Shown here: piece by piece, positions 43,841 through 52,592 of the stretch
Layout: the number at the start of each line of letters is the position of its first letter
Numbering within the stretch: the first letter of the stretch is position 1
Source: Luteimonas panaciterrae
GTDB taxonomy: Bacteria > Pseudomonadota > Gammaproteobacteria > Xanthomonadales > Xanthomonadaceae
NCBI RefSeq assembly: GCF_020511115.1
Contig: NZ_JAJAVH010000007.1
Coordinates: 310,001 to 374,000, forward strand
DNA length: 64,000 nt
Reading direction: 5' to 3'
Notes under the pieces: generated by a model
What the model saw: only the letters and a program-made list of their open reading frames with translations
Databases searched by the model: none
What the model was told of the DNA's origin: nothing
Made by a program: the position numbers and the translations under genes

Positions 43841-45253
43841 ATGCGGACCAGTTACGACGAAATGCGCGCTGCCGACGGCGACGTCCGTCCGCACTACCAT
43901 GCCTTCGACGACTGGCTGCAACAGACGCCCGCTCCCGCGGTCGAACACAAACGGCGCGAAGCGGAGATTTCCTTCCATCGCGTCGGCATCACCTTCTCCG
44001 TCTATGGCGAGGAATCGGGCAGCGAACGCCTGATCCCCTTCGATCTGGTGCCGCGCATCGTGCCCGCCGCCGAGTGGAGAATGCTCGAAGCCGGCCTGCG
44101 CCAGCGCGTGCATGCGCTCAATCTGTTCCTCGGCGACGTCTACGGCGAACAGCGCATCCTGCGCGACGGCAAGGTGCCGCAATCACTGGTGCTGGACAAC
44201 GAAGCCTATCGCCACGAAATGCGCGGCCTGCAAGTGCCGGGCGGTGTCTATTCGCACATTTCCGGCATCGATCTGGTACGCGCGGGCGACGGCGAGTACT
44301 ACGTGCTCGAGGACAATCTGCGCGTGCCTTCCGGCGTGTCCTACATGCTGGAAAACCGCCGCATGATGACGCGGCTGATCCCGGAGCTGTTCGCGCGCCA
44401 GCAGATCGCGCCCGTCGAACGCTATCCCGACGCGCTGCAGGAAATCCTGCGCCAGGCCGCGCCGCCCGGCATCGACAATCCCACCGTGGCGATCCTCACG
44501 CCGGGCTCGGCCAATTCCGCGTACTTCGAACACGCCTTCCTGGCGCAGCAGATGGGCGTGGAGCTGGTCGAGGGCGCCGACCTGTTCGTGCGCGACGACA
44601 CCGTCTACATGCGGACCACCCGTGGCGCGCAGCGCGTGCACGTGATCTATCGCCGCATCAACGACGACTTCCTCGATCCGACCGTGTTCCGGCCCGAATC
44701 GCTGCTCGGCGTACCCGGCCTGTTCAACGCCTATCGCGCCGGCCGCGTGACGCTGGCGAACGCACCCGGCACCGGCGTCGGCGACGACAAGTCGGTCTAT
44801 CCCTACGTGCCGGAGATGATCCGCTTCTATCTCAGCGAGGAGCCGATCCTGCACAACGTGCCGACCTATCAGTTGCGCAATCCGGACGACCTGCGCTACA
44901 CGCTCGACAATCTCGCCGAGCTGGTGGTGAAGGAAGTCCACGGCGCCGGCGGCTACGGCATGCTGGTGGGACCGGCGGCGAGCAAGGCGGAGATCGAGGA
45001 ATTCCGTCGCCGCATCCTCGCCACGCCCGACAACTACATCGCGCAGCCGACCTTGTCGCTGTCGACCTGCCCCACCTTCGTCGAGAGCGGTCTCGCGCCG
45101 CGCCACATCGATCTGCGCCCTTACATCCTGTGCGGCCGCCGCATCCACGTGATGCCCGGCGGCCTCACGCGCGTGGCGCTGCGCGAAGGCTCGCTGGTGG
45201 TGAACTCGTCGCAGGGCGGCGGCACCAAAGACACTTGGGTATTGGAGGGCTGA
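43841..45253 (+). CDS. Circularly permuted ATP-grasp protein (DUF404/DUF407) of the Anbu cluster
   Basis: 470 residues from ATG 43841 (MRTSYDEM). ATG 43817 and GTG 43796 are alternatives, and no good ribosome site decides. Conserved blocks VRPHYHAFDDWL, LDNEAYRHEMRGLQVPGGVYSHISGIDLVRAGDGEYYVLEDNLRVPSGVSYMLENR (ATP site) and HGAGGYGMLVGPAASKAEIE identify the permuted ATP-grasp family. It is thought to make peptide-like bonds with an acyl-phosphate intermediate. The next gene overlaps by TGATG. These genes accompany Anbu and, usually, a transglutaminase-like gene, which is missing here. Confidence 0.88.
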   Translation: MRTSYDEMRAADGDVRPHYHAFDDWLQQTPAPAVEHKRREAEISFHRVGITFSVYGEESGSERLIPFDLVPRIVPAAEWRMLEAGLRQRVHALNLFLGDVYGEQRILRDGKVPQSLVLDNEAYRHEMRGLQVPGGVYSHISGIDLVRAGDGEYYVLEDNLRVPSGVSYMLENRRMMTRLIPELFARQQIAPVERYPDALQEILRQAAPPGIDNPTVAILTPGSANSAYFEHAFLAQQMGVELVEGADLFVRDDTVYMRTTRGAQRVHVIYRRINDDFLDPTVFRPESLLGVPGLFNAYRAGRVTLANAPGTGVGDDKSVYPYVPEMIRFYLSEEPILHNVPTYQLRNPDDLRYTLDNLAELVVKEVHGAGGYGMLVGPAASKAEIEEFRRRILATPDNYIAQPTLSLSTCPTFVESGLAPRHIDLRPYILCGRRIHVMPGGLTRVALREGSLVVNSSQGGGTKDTWVLEG

Positions 45254-46260
45254 TGCTCTGTCGGACCGCCAACGATCTGTACTGGGTCTCCCGCCACATG
45301 GAACGCGCGGAGAACACCGCGCGCCTGATCGACGTGACCTTGCGCATCGCGATGCTCCCCGAACGCCTGGACCGCGGCAAGGCCGAGGCCGCGCCGTGGC
45401 GACGCGCGCTCGACGCCCTCGGCATCGCCGATGCCTTCGTGCAGCGCTACGGCATCATCGACGCCGACGGCGTGCTGCGCCACCTGCTGCTCTCGCCCGA
45501 CAATTCCTCCTCGATCTACAGCTGTTTCCGCGACGCGCGCGAGAACGCGCGCGCACAGCGCGTGGCCATCACCTCGGAGATGTACGAGGACCTCAACACC
45601 TCGTGGCTGGAGATGCGCAGTCTCAACACGGCGCGCATGCGTCGCGACGGCGTCAACAGCATCCTGGAATGGGTGAAGGGTCGTTCGGCGGCCTTTCGTG
45701 GCGTCACCATCGGCACGCTCGGGCGCGGCGAGGGCTATCACTTCCTGCAGCTGGGCGCCTTCATCGAACGTGCCGACTGGGCGATCCGCCTGCTCGACAT
45801 CACCGGCAGCGACAGCGATCTCCCCGAATCGGGCGAAGCGCGCGATGCCGTGCAGTATTTCCAATGGAGCGCGCTGCTGCAGTCGCTCTCGGCGTTCGAG
45901 ACCTATCGCCGGGTGTATCGCGAATCGGTCAGCCCGGCCAATGTCACCGAACTGATGCTACTGCGGGACGGCAATCCGCGCTCGCTGCAGACCTGCACCA
46001 ACACCCTGCACGGCGTCCTGCGCACGCTGGCCGGTGGTGACGGCCTGGAGGTCGTGCGCCAGGCCGGCGCGCTGTCGGCGTTCACGCGCTACGCGCGCAT
46101 CGACGAGATCATCGCCTCCGGCCTGGAAACCTGGCTGCAGGATGCGATGGCGCGGCTCACGCGGCTCGGCGATGAAATCCATCGACAATTCATGCTGGCG
46201 GCGGAACAGTCACTGCCGCAAGCCGCGCCGCAAGCACAATCGCACTCCCAGTCGCAATGA
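45253..46260 (+). CDS. Alpha-E domain protein (DUF403) of the Anbu cluster
   Basis: 335 residues starting within the stop of the ATP-grasp gene (TGATG), so coupled. Almost wholly alpha-helical, with the N-terminal MLCRTANDLYWVSRHMERAENTARLIDVTLRIAMLP that marks the alpha-E family (PF04168). Two internal segments (IERADWAIRLLDITGSDS and FTRYARIDEIIASGLETWLQDAMARLTRLG) look like diverged helical repeats. Function is unknown; the protein always travels with the ATP-grasp partner and often with Anbu. The C-terminal QSHSQSQ tail is low complexity. Confidence 0.88.
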   Translation: MLCRTANDLYWVSRHMERAENTARLIDVTLRIAMLPERLDRGKAEAAPWRRALDALGIADAFVQRYGIIDADGVLRHLLLSPDNSSSIYSCFRDARENARAQRVAITSEMYEDLNTSWLEMRSLNTARMRRDGVNSILEWVKGRSAAFRGVTIGTLGRGEGYHFLQLGAFIERADWAIRLLDITGSDSDLPESGEARDAVQYFQWSALLQSLSAFETYRRVYRESVSPANVTELMLLRDGNPRSLQTCTNTLHGVLRTLAGGDGLEVVRQAGALSAFTRYARIDEIIASGLETWLQDAMARLTRLGDEIHRQFMLAAEQSLPQAAPQAQSHSQSQ

Positions 46261-46345
46261 CGGCCCTCACCGCAGCGCGCTTCCCGTACCGGCGCTGCGC
46301 GAGGCAAAATTACCGCGATTCCCCCATCGAGCCCTCGGCGCACCC

Positions 46346-47092
46346 ATGACGTATTGCATCGGCCTCAACCTGGAGCAGGGCCTGATCCTCGCTTCCGATT
46401 CGCGCACCAACGCCGGCGTCGACGACGTTCGCCGCAACGGCAAGATGCGCGTCTACGTCAACGAGGGCGAGCGCATGATCGTGACGCTGTCGTCCGGCAA
46501 CCTGTCGTTGACGCAGAACGCGGTCAATCTGCTCGAACATCGCGCCGCGCACGACCCGCAACGCCCCGGCATCGGCAATGCCCGCTCGATGTTCGAAGTG
46601 GCGCAGCACGTCGGCGACGCGCTGCGCGAAATCCGGGCACGCGATGCCGCCTATTTGCGCGACAGCGGTGTCGACCCGAGTGGTTCCTTCATCGTCGGCG
46701 GCCAGATCAAAGGCGAGGCGCCGCGGCTGTTCCTGGTGTACTCCGAAGGCAACTTCATCGAAAGCTCGCCGGAAACCCCCTACTTCCAGACCGGCGAGAG
46801 CAAGTTCGGCAAACCCATCCTCGACCGCGTCATCACTCCGCGCACCTCGATGACCGAGGCCTGCAAGTGCGTGCTGGTGTCGTTCGATTCGACCATGCGC
46901 TCGAACCTGTCGGTCGGACCGCCGCTCGATCTGCTCCTGTACCGCCGCGACAGCTTCAACGCGAACCTCAAGCAGCGGCTGGAAGAGGACGATCCCTATC
47001 TGCACACCGTCCGCACCGAGTGGAACGAGACGCTGCGCCGCGGCGTGCGCGATCTGCCAGGGCCGACCTGGCTGACGGATCTCCCGGGCTGA
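46346..47092 (+). CDS. Anbu, bacterial proteasome homologue
   Basis: 248 residues from ATG 46346. MTYCIGLNLEQGLILASDSRTNAGVDDVRR is the Anbu hallmark: after Met removal the N-terminal Thr would be the nucleophile, with Asp18 and Lys33-type residues in the family positions. It forms open helical rings of N-terminal-nucleophile subunits; proteolytic activity has been hard to show. The long in-frame reading from 46034 overlaps the alpha-E gene and is not credible. 85 bases separate it from that gene. The ATP-grasp/alpha-E/Anbu set is a recognised genomic module with unknown substrate. Confidence 0.92.
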   Translation: MTYCIGLNLEQGLILASDSRTNAGVDDVRRNGKMRVYVNEGERMIVTLSSGNLSLTQNAVNLLEHRAAHDPQRPGIGNARSMFEVAQHVGDALREIRARDAAYLRDSGVDPSGSFIVGGQIKGEAPRLFLVYSEGNFIESSPETPYFQTGESKFGKPILDRVITPRTSMTEACKCVLVSFDSTMRSNLSVGPPLDLLLYRRDSFNANLKQRLEEDDPYLHTVRTEWNETLRRGVRDLPGPTWLTDLPG

Positions 47093-47099
47093 CGCCGGC

Positions 47100-48425
47100 C
47101 TAACCGATCAACAGACGGACCACGCGCACGGCGGCCGCGAGCGCGACGACGAACACGGCCGCTTCATACGCGCGCTGCCCGTAGACGGCGCGCAGCGCCA
47201 GGATCATCTTCGCTACGACCAGCATCAGCGCCATCTGTCCGATGAACTGGACGCGTTCGCCCGAGGCATACACCGTCGGCGCGAAACCGAGCATCGCCAC
47301 GGCCGCCAGGCCCAGCGTCAGCGCGACCAGGGAGAACATCGCATCGCGGCTTGTCCGCCCCGCCGCGACGATGCACGCGATCAAAGCGGCCGCCAGGCAG
47401 AACAGGATCCACGCCGACAACGCATAAGCGCGGCTCGAACTCGCCTGCAGCGCCAGCGGCTCCGGCAGCACGTAGAACGTGGCCAGCGCATGCCCGAACG
47501 GCGACAGCAGCCGCAGATGACCCAGCAGCAGGAACACGATCGCGATCGCGATGACTACCTGCGTGATCCGGCCGATCGACCGCTTCATCACCAGCGCCAA
47601 GGCCAGCAAACAGGCCACGGCCATCAGCAGGTTGTGCGGATCGGTCAACCCGTCCATCACCAGGCCAAGCCCCATGCTGATCTTGTCGGGAAGGCCCAGA
47701 TCGCCGAAGTTGGGGAAACGCACCGAGGTTTCCACGCTGTAGCGGGCCTCCGTTCCGGGCGCCGCGAACACCAGTGCCGCGCTCACGATCGTGGCAGCCA
47801 CCTGCGCGAAGTCCCAGATGCCGGCCTGCCGCAGTATGCCTTTGCGCAACAGCAGCAACGCGCTGGCGAGCACCATCACCAGCGCCACCTGTTCGTTCTG
47901 CACGGACAGGAGCGCGGCGATCGCGAATCCGATGCGCTCGAGCGGTGCATGCGGCTTCTGCTCGACCAGCCCGATCAGCGCATACGCCGCCAGTGCCACC
48001 GTCCACAGATAGTTGACCGATCCGGTCACCCACCACGCGGAATAGAACAGCACTTCATACGACACCAGCATGAAGAGGCAGAACATCAGCGCGGTGGCGA
48101 CCGACGAGGACATCTCCTCGCGCGCGGTCGCGAGGCGGCCTCCTGCGTAGCACAGCAGCAGCAGGAAGGCCGCGTTGCACAGCTTCCACAGCCACAGGTG
48201 CCGCGTCAGATACACGAGCGCGGCCTCGACGAGGATCCTGCCGGACCAGTGCTCGTAGCGGAACGCCATGAAATCGAGAAGGCCCTGCTGATCGAGCACG
48301 CGACCGAAGAAACTGTCGTCGTTCACCCAGTGATTGCCGAACGCGACCAGTTGCAAGGCCACGATCGCGGCGACCGTGAACAGGAAGAACAATCGCCGGG
48401 ATTTCCAGATCGGTGCCGGCGTCAT
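47100..48425 (-). CDS. Polytopic membrane protein (DUF6056-like)
   Basis: 441 residues from ATG 48425. Ten to twelve transmembrane helices with an extracytoplasmic loop after the first helix (NHWVNDDSFFGRVLDQQGLLDFMAFRYEHWSGR). An N-terminal Asp-Asp after the first helix and that kind of loop are typical of GT-C-like or DUF6056 membrane proteins that build surface glycans. I infer a glycan-related role; the DUF assignment is by pattern only. It overlaps the small anchored protein gene upstream by ATGA (48422-48425), so the two are translated together. Confidence 0.75.
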   Translation of the reverse strand: MTPAPIWKSRRLFFLFTVAAIVALQLVAFGNHWVNDDSFFGRVLDQQGLLDFMAFRYEHWSGRILVEAALVYLTRHLWLWKLCNAAFLLLLCYAGGRLATAREEMSSSVATALMFCLFMLVSYEVLFYSAWWVTGSVNYLWTVALAAYALIGLVEQKPHAPLERIGFAIAALLSVQNEQVALVMVLASALLLLRKGILRQAGIWDFAQVAATIVSAALVFAAPGTEARYSVETSVRFPNFGDLGLPDKISMGLGLVMDGLTDPHNLLMAVACLLALALVMKRSIGRITQVVIAIAIVFLLLGHLRLLSPFGHALATFYVLPEPLALQASSSRAYALSAWILFCLAAALIACIVAAGRTSRDAMFSLVALTLGLAAVAMLGFAPTVYASGERVQFIGQMALMLVVAKMILALRAVYGQRAYEAAVFVVALAAAVRVVRLLIG

Positions 48426-48982
48426 GGCGCGCCCTCGATCCGGCATTCGAGCGGAATGAGCACTTTCACGCGTCCGTCGTCATAGGCCACATGGAGCGTG
48501 CGTCCGCGCAGGGATTGATCCGTGGCCGCGAGGTTGAGCGAAGCGACGAAGCCCGGCAGGGCGTAAGCGTCCGTTCCGCCGAGACGGTGCATGAGCATCT
48601 CCGCGATGTCCGAACGCGCCTGCAGCACCGTCCGCAGCGCGCGTGCTTCCCCGCTCGCCGCGTCGATCGCCACCACGCGCACGCTGCGCCGGCCTATGGC
48701 CGCGCCCTTGCGCGCGATCCAGCCGCGCACCGCGACCTTGCGCGGCGTCACCCAGCATCCGTCGATCGCATAGGCGACATCGGCCGGCGCGCCGACGGCG
48801 TATCCGCTGACGTCCACCACCGGTGCCGCGTTGTCGCGCCGGAACAGGAACCCATGGAACAGCACGGCGGCGAGCGCGGCCAGCAACAGGCCGATCGCCG
48901 CCAGACGGCCGATCGCACCGGCACCGGATTCGCCGGATGAATGCGCCATAGGAAGCGCGCCCCGCGTAGAGGAATTCGACAA
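48422..48982 (-). CDS. Membrane-anchored extracytoplasmic protein, unknown function
   Basis: 186 residues (174 if ATG 48949 is used). One transmembrane helix (about 27-47) is followed by an extracytoplasmic domain with strands (APVVDVSGYAVGAPADVAYAIDGCWVTPRKVAVRGWIARKG) ending SLRGRTLHVAYDDGRVKVLIPLECRI. It resembles beta-sandwich or Ig-like domains seen next to glycan polymerases. Coupled to the polytopic protein downstream, suggesting a two-component surface system. Function unknown. Confidence 0.65.
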   Translation of the reverse strand: MSNSSTRGALPMAHSSGESGAGAIGRLAAIGLLLAALAAVLFHGFLFRRDNAAPVVDVSGYAVGAPADVAYAIDGCWVTPRKVAVRGWIARKGAAIGRRSVRVVAIDAASGEARALRTVLQARSDIAEMLMHRLGGTDAYALPGFVASLNLAATDQSLRGRTLHVAYDDGRVKVLIPLECRIEGAP

Positions 48983-49232
48983 GCCGTGGTCTCCGACACG
49001 AACTGGAGCGCACGGTCATCCGCGGGCGCTGGCTGCTGACCGGCAGCCGGCGCGGACAATAGCAGAGCGCCCTTGAAGACGACTACTCCTCCGGATGACA
49101 ACCGGGCCCGATATTTCATATCCCTCGGTGGCATCGTGAAAGCGCCCGTGGGCATGCCGATCACCGCCCTCCGGCCGGCCCGCCGCCGGCGCGGAATCCG
49201 CCCCGGTTCATCCCTTCATCGCGAGAAAGCGA

Positions 49233-49343
49233 TAGAATTCACCCGCTTCGCCGAGGGGCGCTGCGACCGTACTCCCACCCGTGCTCCGCACGGCCGCCGG
49301 AGAGACGGCCAGGCTCGGCGTCGCGTCACCGTAACGGCGCCCG
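49233..49343 (+). promoter_or_regulatory. SAH riboswitch upstream of ahcY
   Basis: The P1 stem pairs CGCCGAG (49249-49255) with CTCGGCG (49314-49320). GGGCGC (49256-49261) pairs with GCGCCC (49337-49342) to make the pseudoknot of this class. The conserved GCGCTGCGACC and GCCAGGCTCGG boxes are intact. A TAGAAT -10 lies at 49233-49238. S-adenosylhomocysteine turns such genes on. The hairpin GAGTCC-CCAC-GGACTC (49351-49366) before the GGAG ribosome site may be the switching element. Confidence 0.92.
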
Positions 49344-49389
49344 TGACTGCGAGTCCCCACGGACTCACGACAACGGAGCACACCCCTCA

Positions 49390-50835
49390 ATGAACGCCGT
49401 AGCCAAGCCCGCTTCTACGAAGCAATTCTCCACCGAAGGCGATTACAAGGTCGCCGACATCTCCCTGGCCGACTGGGGTCGCAAGGAAATCGACATCGCC
49501 GAGCACGAGATGCCGGGCCTGATGTCGATCCGCCGCAAGCACGCCACCGCCAAGCCGCTCAAGGGCGTGCGCGTGACCGGCTCGCTGCACATGACCATCC
49601 AGACCGCCGTGCTGATCGAGACCCTGAAGGACATCGGCGCCGACGTGCGCTGGGCCTCCTGCAACATCTTCTCGACCCAGGATCAGGCCGCCGCCGCCAT
49701 CGCCGCCACCGGCACGCCGGTGTTCGCATGGAAGGGCGAGACGCTCGAAGAGTACTGGGACTGCACGCTCGCCGCGCTGACCTTCCCGGGCAACAAGGGC
49801 CCGCAGCTGGTCGTCGACGACGGCGGCGACGTCACCCTGCTGATCCACAAGGGCTACGAGCTGGAGAACGGCTCGAAGTGGGTCGACGAACCGGCTTCCT
49901 CGCACGAGGAACAGGTCATCAAGAACCTGCTCAAGCGCGTCGCCAAGGAGCGCCCCGGCTTCTGGACCGAAGTGGTCAAGGACTGGAAGGGCGTGTCCGA
50001 GGAAACCACCACCGGCGTGCATCGCCTCTACCAGATCGCCGAGGCCGGCAAGCTGCTGATCCCCGCGATCAACGTCAACGACTCGGTCACCAAGTCCAAG
50101 TTCGACAACCTCTACGGCTGCCGCGAATCGCTGGCCGACGGCCTCAAGCGCGCGATGGACGTGATGCTGGCCGGCAAGGTGGCCGTGGTCTGCGGCTATG
50201 GCGACGTCGGCAAGGGTTCGGCGCACTCGCTGCGTGCCTACGGCGCGCGCGTGATCGTTACCGAGATCGACCCGATCTGCGCGCTGCAGGCGGCGATGGA
50301 AGGCTTCGAGGTCAACACCATCGAGGACAGCCTGGGCTCGGCCGACATCTACGTCACCACCACCGGCAACAAGGACATCATCACGCTGGCGCACATGCAG
50401 CAGATGAAGGATCAGGCCATCGTCTGCAACATCGGCCACTTCGACAACGAGATCCAGGTCGACGCGCTGTATGCCTCCGGCGCCAAGCACACCAACATCA
50501 AGCCGCAGGTCGACAAGTACACCTTTGACAACGGCAACAGCATCTTCCTGCTCGCGGAAGGCCGCCTGGTGAACCTCGGCTGCGCCACCGGCCACCCGAG
50601 CTTCGTGATGTCGAACTCGTTCGCCAACCAGACGCTCGCGCAGATCGATCTGTGGCAGAACAAGGACGTCTACGAGAAGACCGTCTATCGCCTGCCCAAG
50701 CAGCTCGACGAGGAAGTCGCACGCCTGCACCTGGAGAAGATCGGCGTGAAGCTGACCAAGCTCACCAAGGAACAGGCCGATTACCTCGGCGTGCCGGTGG
50801 AAGGTCCGTACAAGCCGGATCACTACCGCTACTGA
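49390..50835 (+). CDS. ahcY: S-adenosylhomocysteine hydrolase
   Basis: 481 residues. Splits SAH into adenosine and homocysteine with bound NAD+. NAD-binding [20 protein letters not shown], substrate and catalytic blocks ([59 protein letters not shown]) and the C-terminal PYKPDHYRY are typical. The 40-residue insertion after residue 150 is the bacterial form. Controlled by the SAH riboswitch. Strong GGAG ahead of ATG 49390. metF follows. Confidence 0.98.
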   Translation: MNAVAKPASTKQFSTEGDYKVADISLADWGRKEIDIAEHEMPGLMSIRRKHATAKPLKGVRVTGSLHMTIQTAVLIETLKDIGADVRWASCNIFSTQDQAAAAIAATGTPVFAWKGETLEEYWDCTLAALTFPGNKGPQLVVDDGGDVTLLIHKGYELENGSKWVDEPASSHEEQVIKNLLKRVAKERPGFWTEVVKDWKGVSEETTTGVHRLYQIAEAGKLLIPAINVNDSVTKSKFDNLYGCRESLADGLKRAMDVMLAGKVAVVCGYGDVGKGSAHSLRAYGARVIVTEIDPICALQAAMEGFEVNTIEDSLGSADIYVTTTGNKDIITLAHMQQMKDQAIVCNIGHFDNEIQVDALYASGAKHTNIKPQVDKYTFDNGNSIFLLAEGRLVNLGCATGHPSFVMSNSFANQTLAQIDLWQNKDVYEKTVYRLPKQLDEEVARLHLEKIGVKLTKLTKEQADYLGVPVEGPYKPDHYRY

Positions 50836-50849
50836 TGTTCTCCGCTCTT

Positions 50850-50957
50850 CCCCCTGTTCGCAGGGGGAGGTTGGGAGAGGGTGTGAGGCGCGCAGCGCCG
50901 AATCTATGCGCGAAAAGCCACCCCTCCCCGGCCCTCCCCTGCAGTCGCAGGGGAGGG
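50850..50957. repeat. Two GC-rich hairpins between ahcY and metF
   Basis: CCCCCTG-TTCG-CAGGGGG (50850-50867) and CCCTCCCCTGC-AGTC-GCAGGGGAGGG (50932-50957, 11-bp stem). A similar C-rich hairpin occurs at about 27640-27668. None has a T-tract, so they look like dispersed extragenic palindromes or mRNA-stability elements rather than terminators. Confidence 0.55.
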
Positions 50958-50977
50958 AGTCCTTTCGGAAGGCCTGC

Positions 50978-51802
50978 ATGATTCCTACTTCGTTCGAGTT
51001 CTATCCGCCCAAGACTGACGAGCAGCGCGATCAGCTCGATCGCACCGCGAAGAAGCTGAAGACGCACGCGCCGGACTACGTGTCCTGCACGTTCGGCGCG
51101 GGCGGCTCGACGCTCGACTACACGCCAGAAACCGTCGAACGTCTGCATCATCATCACGGCCTAGACGCGGCACCGCATATCTCCTGCATCGGCGGCACGC
51201 GTGCCGAGCTCGGCGCTCTGCTCACGCGCTACAAAGCGATGGGCTGCCGACGCATCGTCGCGCTGCGCGGCGATCTGCCCTCGGGCATGGCGCGCACCGG
51301 CGACTTCCGCTACGCGACCGATCTGGTCGAATTCATCCGCCGCGAGCACGACGGCTTCTTCCACATCGAAGTAGGCTGCTATCCGGAAACGCATCCGCAG
51401 GCGGAGCACGCACTGGCCGATCTGAAGCATTTCAAGGCCAAGGTCGACGCCGGCGCCGATGGCGCGATCACGCAGTACTTCTACAACGCCGATGCGTATT
51501 TCCGCTTCGTCGACGACGTGCGCAAGCTCGGCGTCACGATTCCGATCGTGCCGGGCATCATGCCCATCTCCAATTTCAGCCAGCTGCGCCGTTTCTCCGA
51601 AGCCTGTGGTGCCGAGATTCCGCGCTGGATCAGCAAGCGCATGCTCGCTTATGGCGACGACATCGATAGCATCCGCGAGTTCGCCGCCGATTTCGTCGCC
51701 GCGCTGTGCCAGCGCCTGATCGACGGCGGCGCGCCGGCGCTGCATTTCTACACGCTCAACCTGGCGAAACCGACGCAGTCGGTGCTGGCGCGCCTGTCCT
51801 GA
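50978..51802 (+). CDS. metF: Methylenetetrahydrofolate reductase
   Basis: 274 residues from ATG 50978. FAD- and NADH-dependent reduction of methylene-THF to methyl-THF, which feeds homocysteine methylation. N-terminal SFEFYPPKTDEQRDQLDRTAKKLK, the catalytic/folate region VSCTFGAGGSTLDYT, AHPE-like GCYPETHPQAEHALADLKHFKAKVDAGADGAITQYFYNADAYFRF (FAD site). Length as usual (296 in E. coli). It is 142 bases after ahcY on the same strand and probably shares its SAH-responsive transcript. Confidence 0.96.
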   Translation: MIPTSFEFYPPKTDEQRDQLDRTAKKLKTHAPDYVSCTFGAGGSTLDYTPETVERLHHHHGLDAAPHISCIGGTRAELGALLTRYKAMGCRRIVALRGDLPSGMARTGDFRYATDLVEFIRREHDGFFHIEVGCYPETHPQAEHALADLKHFKAKVDAGADGAITQYFYNADAYFRFVDDVRKLGVTIPIVPGIMPISNFSQLRRFSEACGAEIPRWISKRMLAYGDDIDSIREFAADFVAALCQRLIDGGAPALHFYTLNLAKPTQSVLARLS

Positions 51803-51867
51803 ATCCCGGTCAGCAAGCTGTGTCGAACGCCCTTCCAGAGGAGGGCGTCCGACGCTACGCTGCGCCG

Positions 51868-52470
51868 ATGCCGCCAATGCCGCCGTTACGCCTCGCCTGC
51901 ATCCTGCTGCTGCCGCTGGCCTTCGTCTGCTGGCCGGGTCGCGCCGACGCGCAGATCAAACGCTGTACCGGCCCCGACGGCAAGTCGATCTTCACCGACC
52001 GCAACTGCAACGACGTCGGCGCCACCGACGCGCTGCCGCGCGCCACGGTCGGTTCGCCGCAGGTGGGCGGCAAGCCCTACGCGCGCGGCTGCTCGCGCAG
52101 CGTGCGCGACCTGATCTACGAACTCACCGCCGCCATCGACAGCCACGACACCAACCGCCTGGCCGGGCTCTACAACTGGTCGGGCATGTCGAACAACGGC
52201 GGCTACGCGGTGCTCTCGCGCCTGGACGCCATCGCCAGCCGCCCCCTGGTCGACATCAGCCCGATCCTGCCCGCGCCGCAAGTCAGCCTCGACGCCCAGG
52301 GCAACATGACCGTCAGCGGCGACGTCGACCCCGCCAACTACCCGGAGGCGCAGGTCCGGCGCACGCCGGTCGCCCTGCGGGTCGACCAGACCTCGCCGGG
52401 AGGGGCCACCTCCCTGCGCACGGTGTTCGGTTTGCGCAAATACATGGGCTGCTGGTGGCTGACCCTGTAA
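51868..52470 (+). CDS. Secreted DUF4124-domain protein
   Basis: 200 residues from ATG 51868 with a signal peptide (LACILLLPLAFVCWPGRADAQ). The mature start IKRCTGPDGKSIFTDRNCND is the DUF4124 motif, found at the N-terminus of many periplasmic proteins. The remaining 130 residues (LIYELTAAIDSHDTNRLAGLYNW...) are not recognised; Cys residues in the first and last segments could form disulphides. Function unknown. Confidence 0.75.
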   Translation: MPPMPPLRLACILLLPLAFVCWPGRADAQIKRCTGPDGKSIFTDRNCNDVGATDALPRATVGSPQVGGKPYARGCSRSVRDLIYELTAAIDSHDTNRLAGLYNWSGMSNNGGYAVLSRLDAIASRPLVDISPILPAPQVSLDAQGNMTVSGDVDPANYPEAQVRRTPVALRVDQTSPGGATSLRTVFGLRKYMGCWWLTL

Positions 52471-52592
52471 ACGGGATGCCTTGAGAGCGCGCATTGCTGC
52501 ACCTGCAGCTTGCCTGTATGCGAAGCGAGACGGCAGCGTCCGGAGCGTGACTTTAGTCACGTGAATTCTCTCCTCCACTCCGGAATCTCCTC

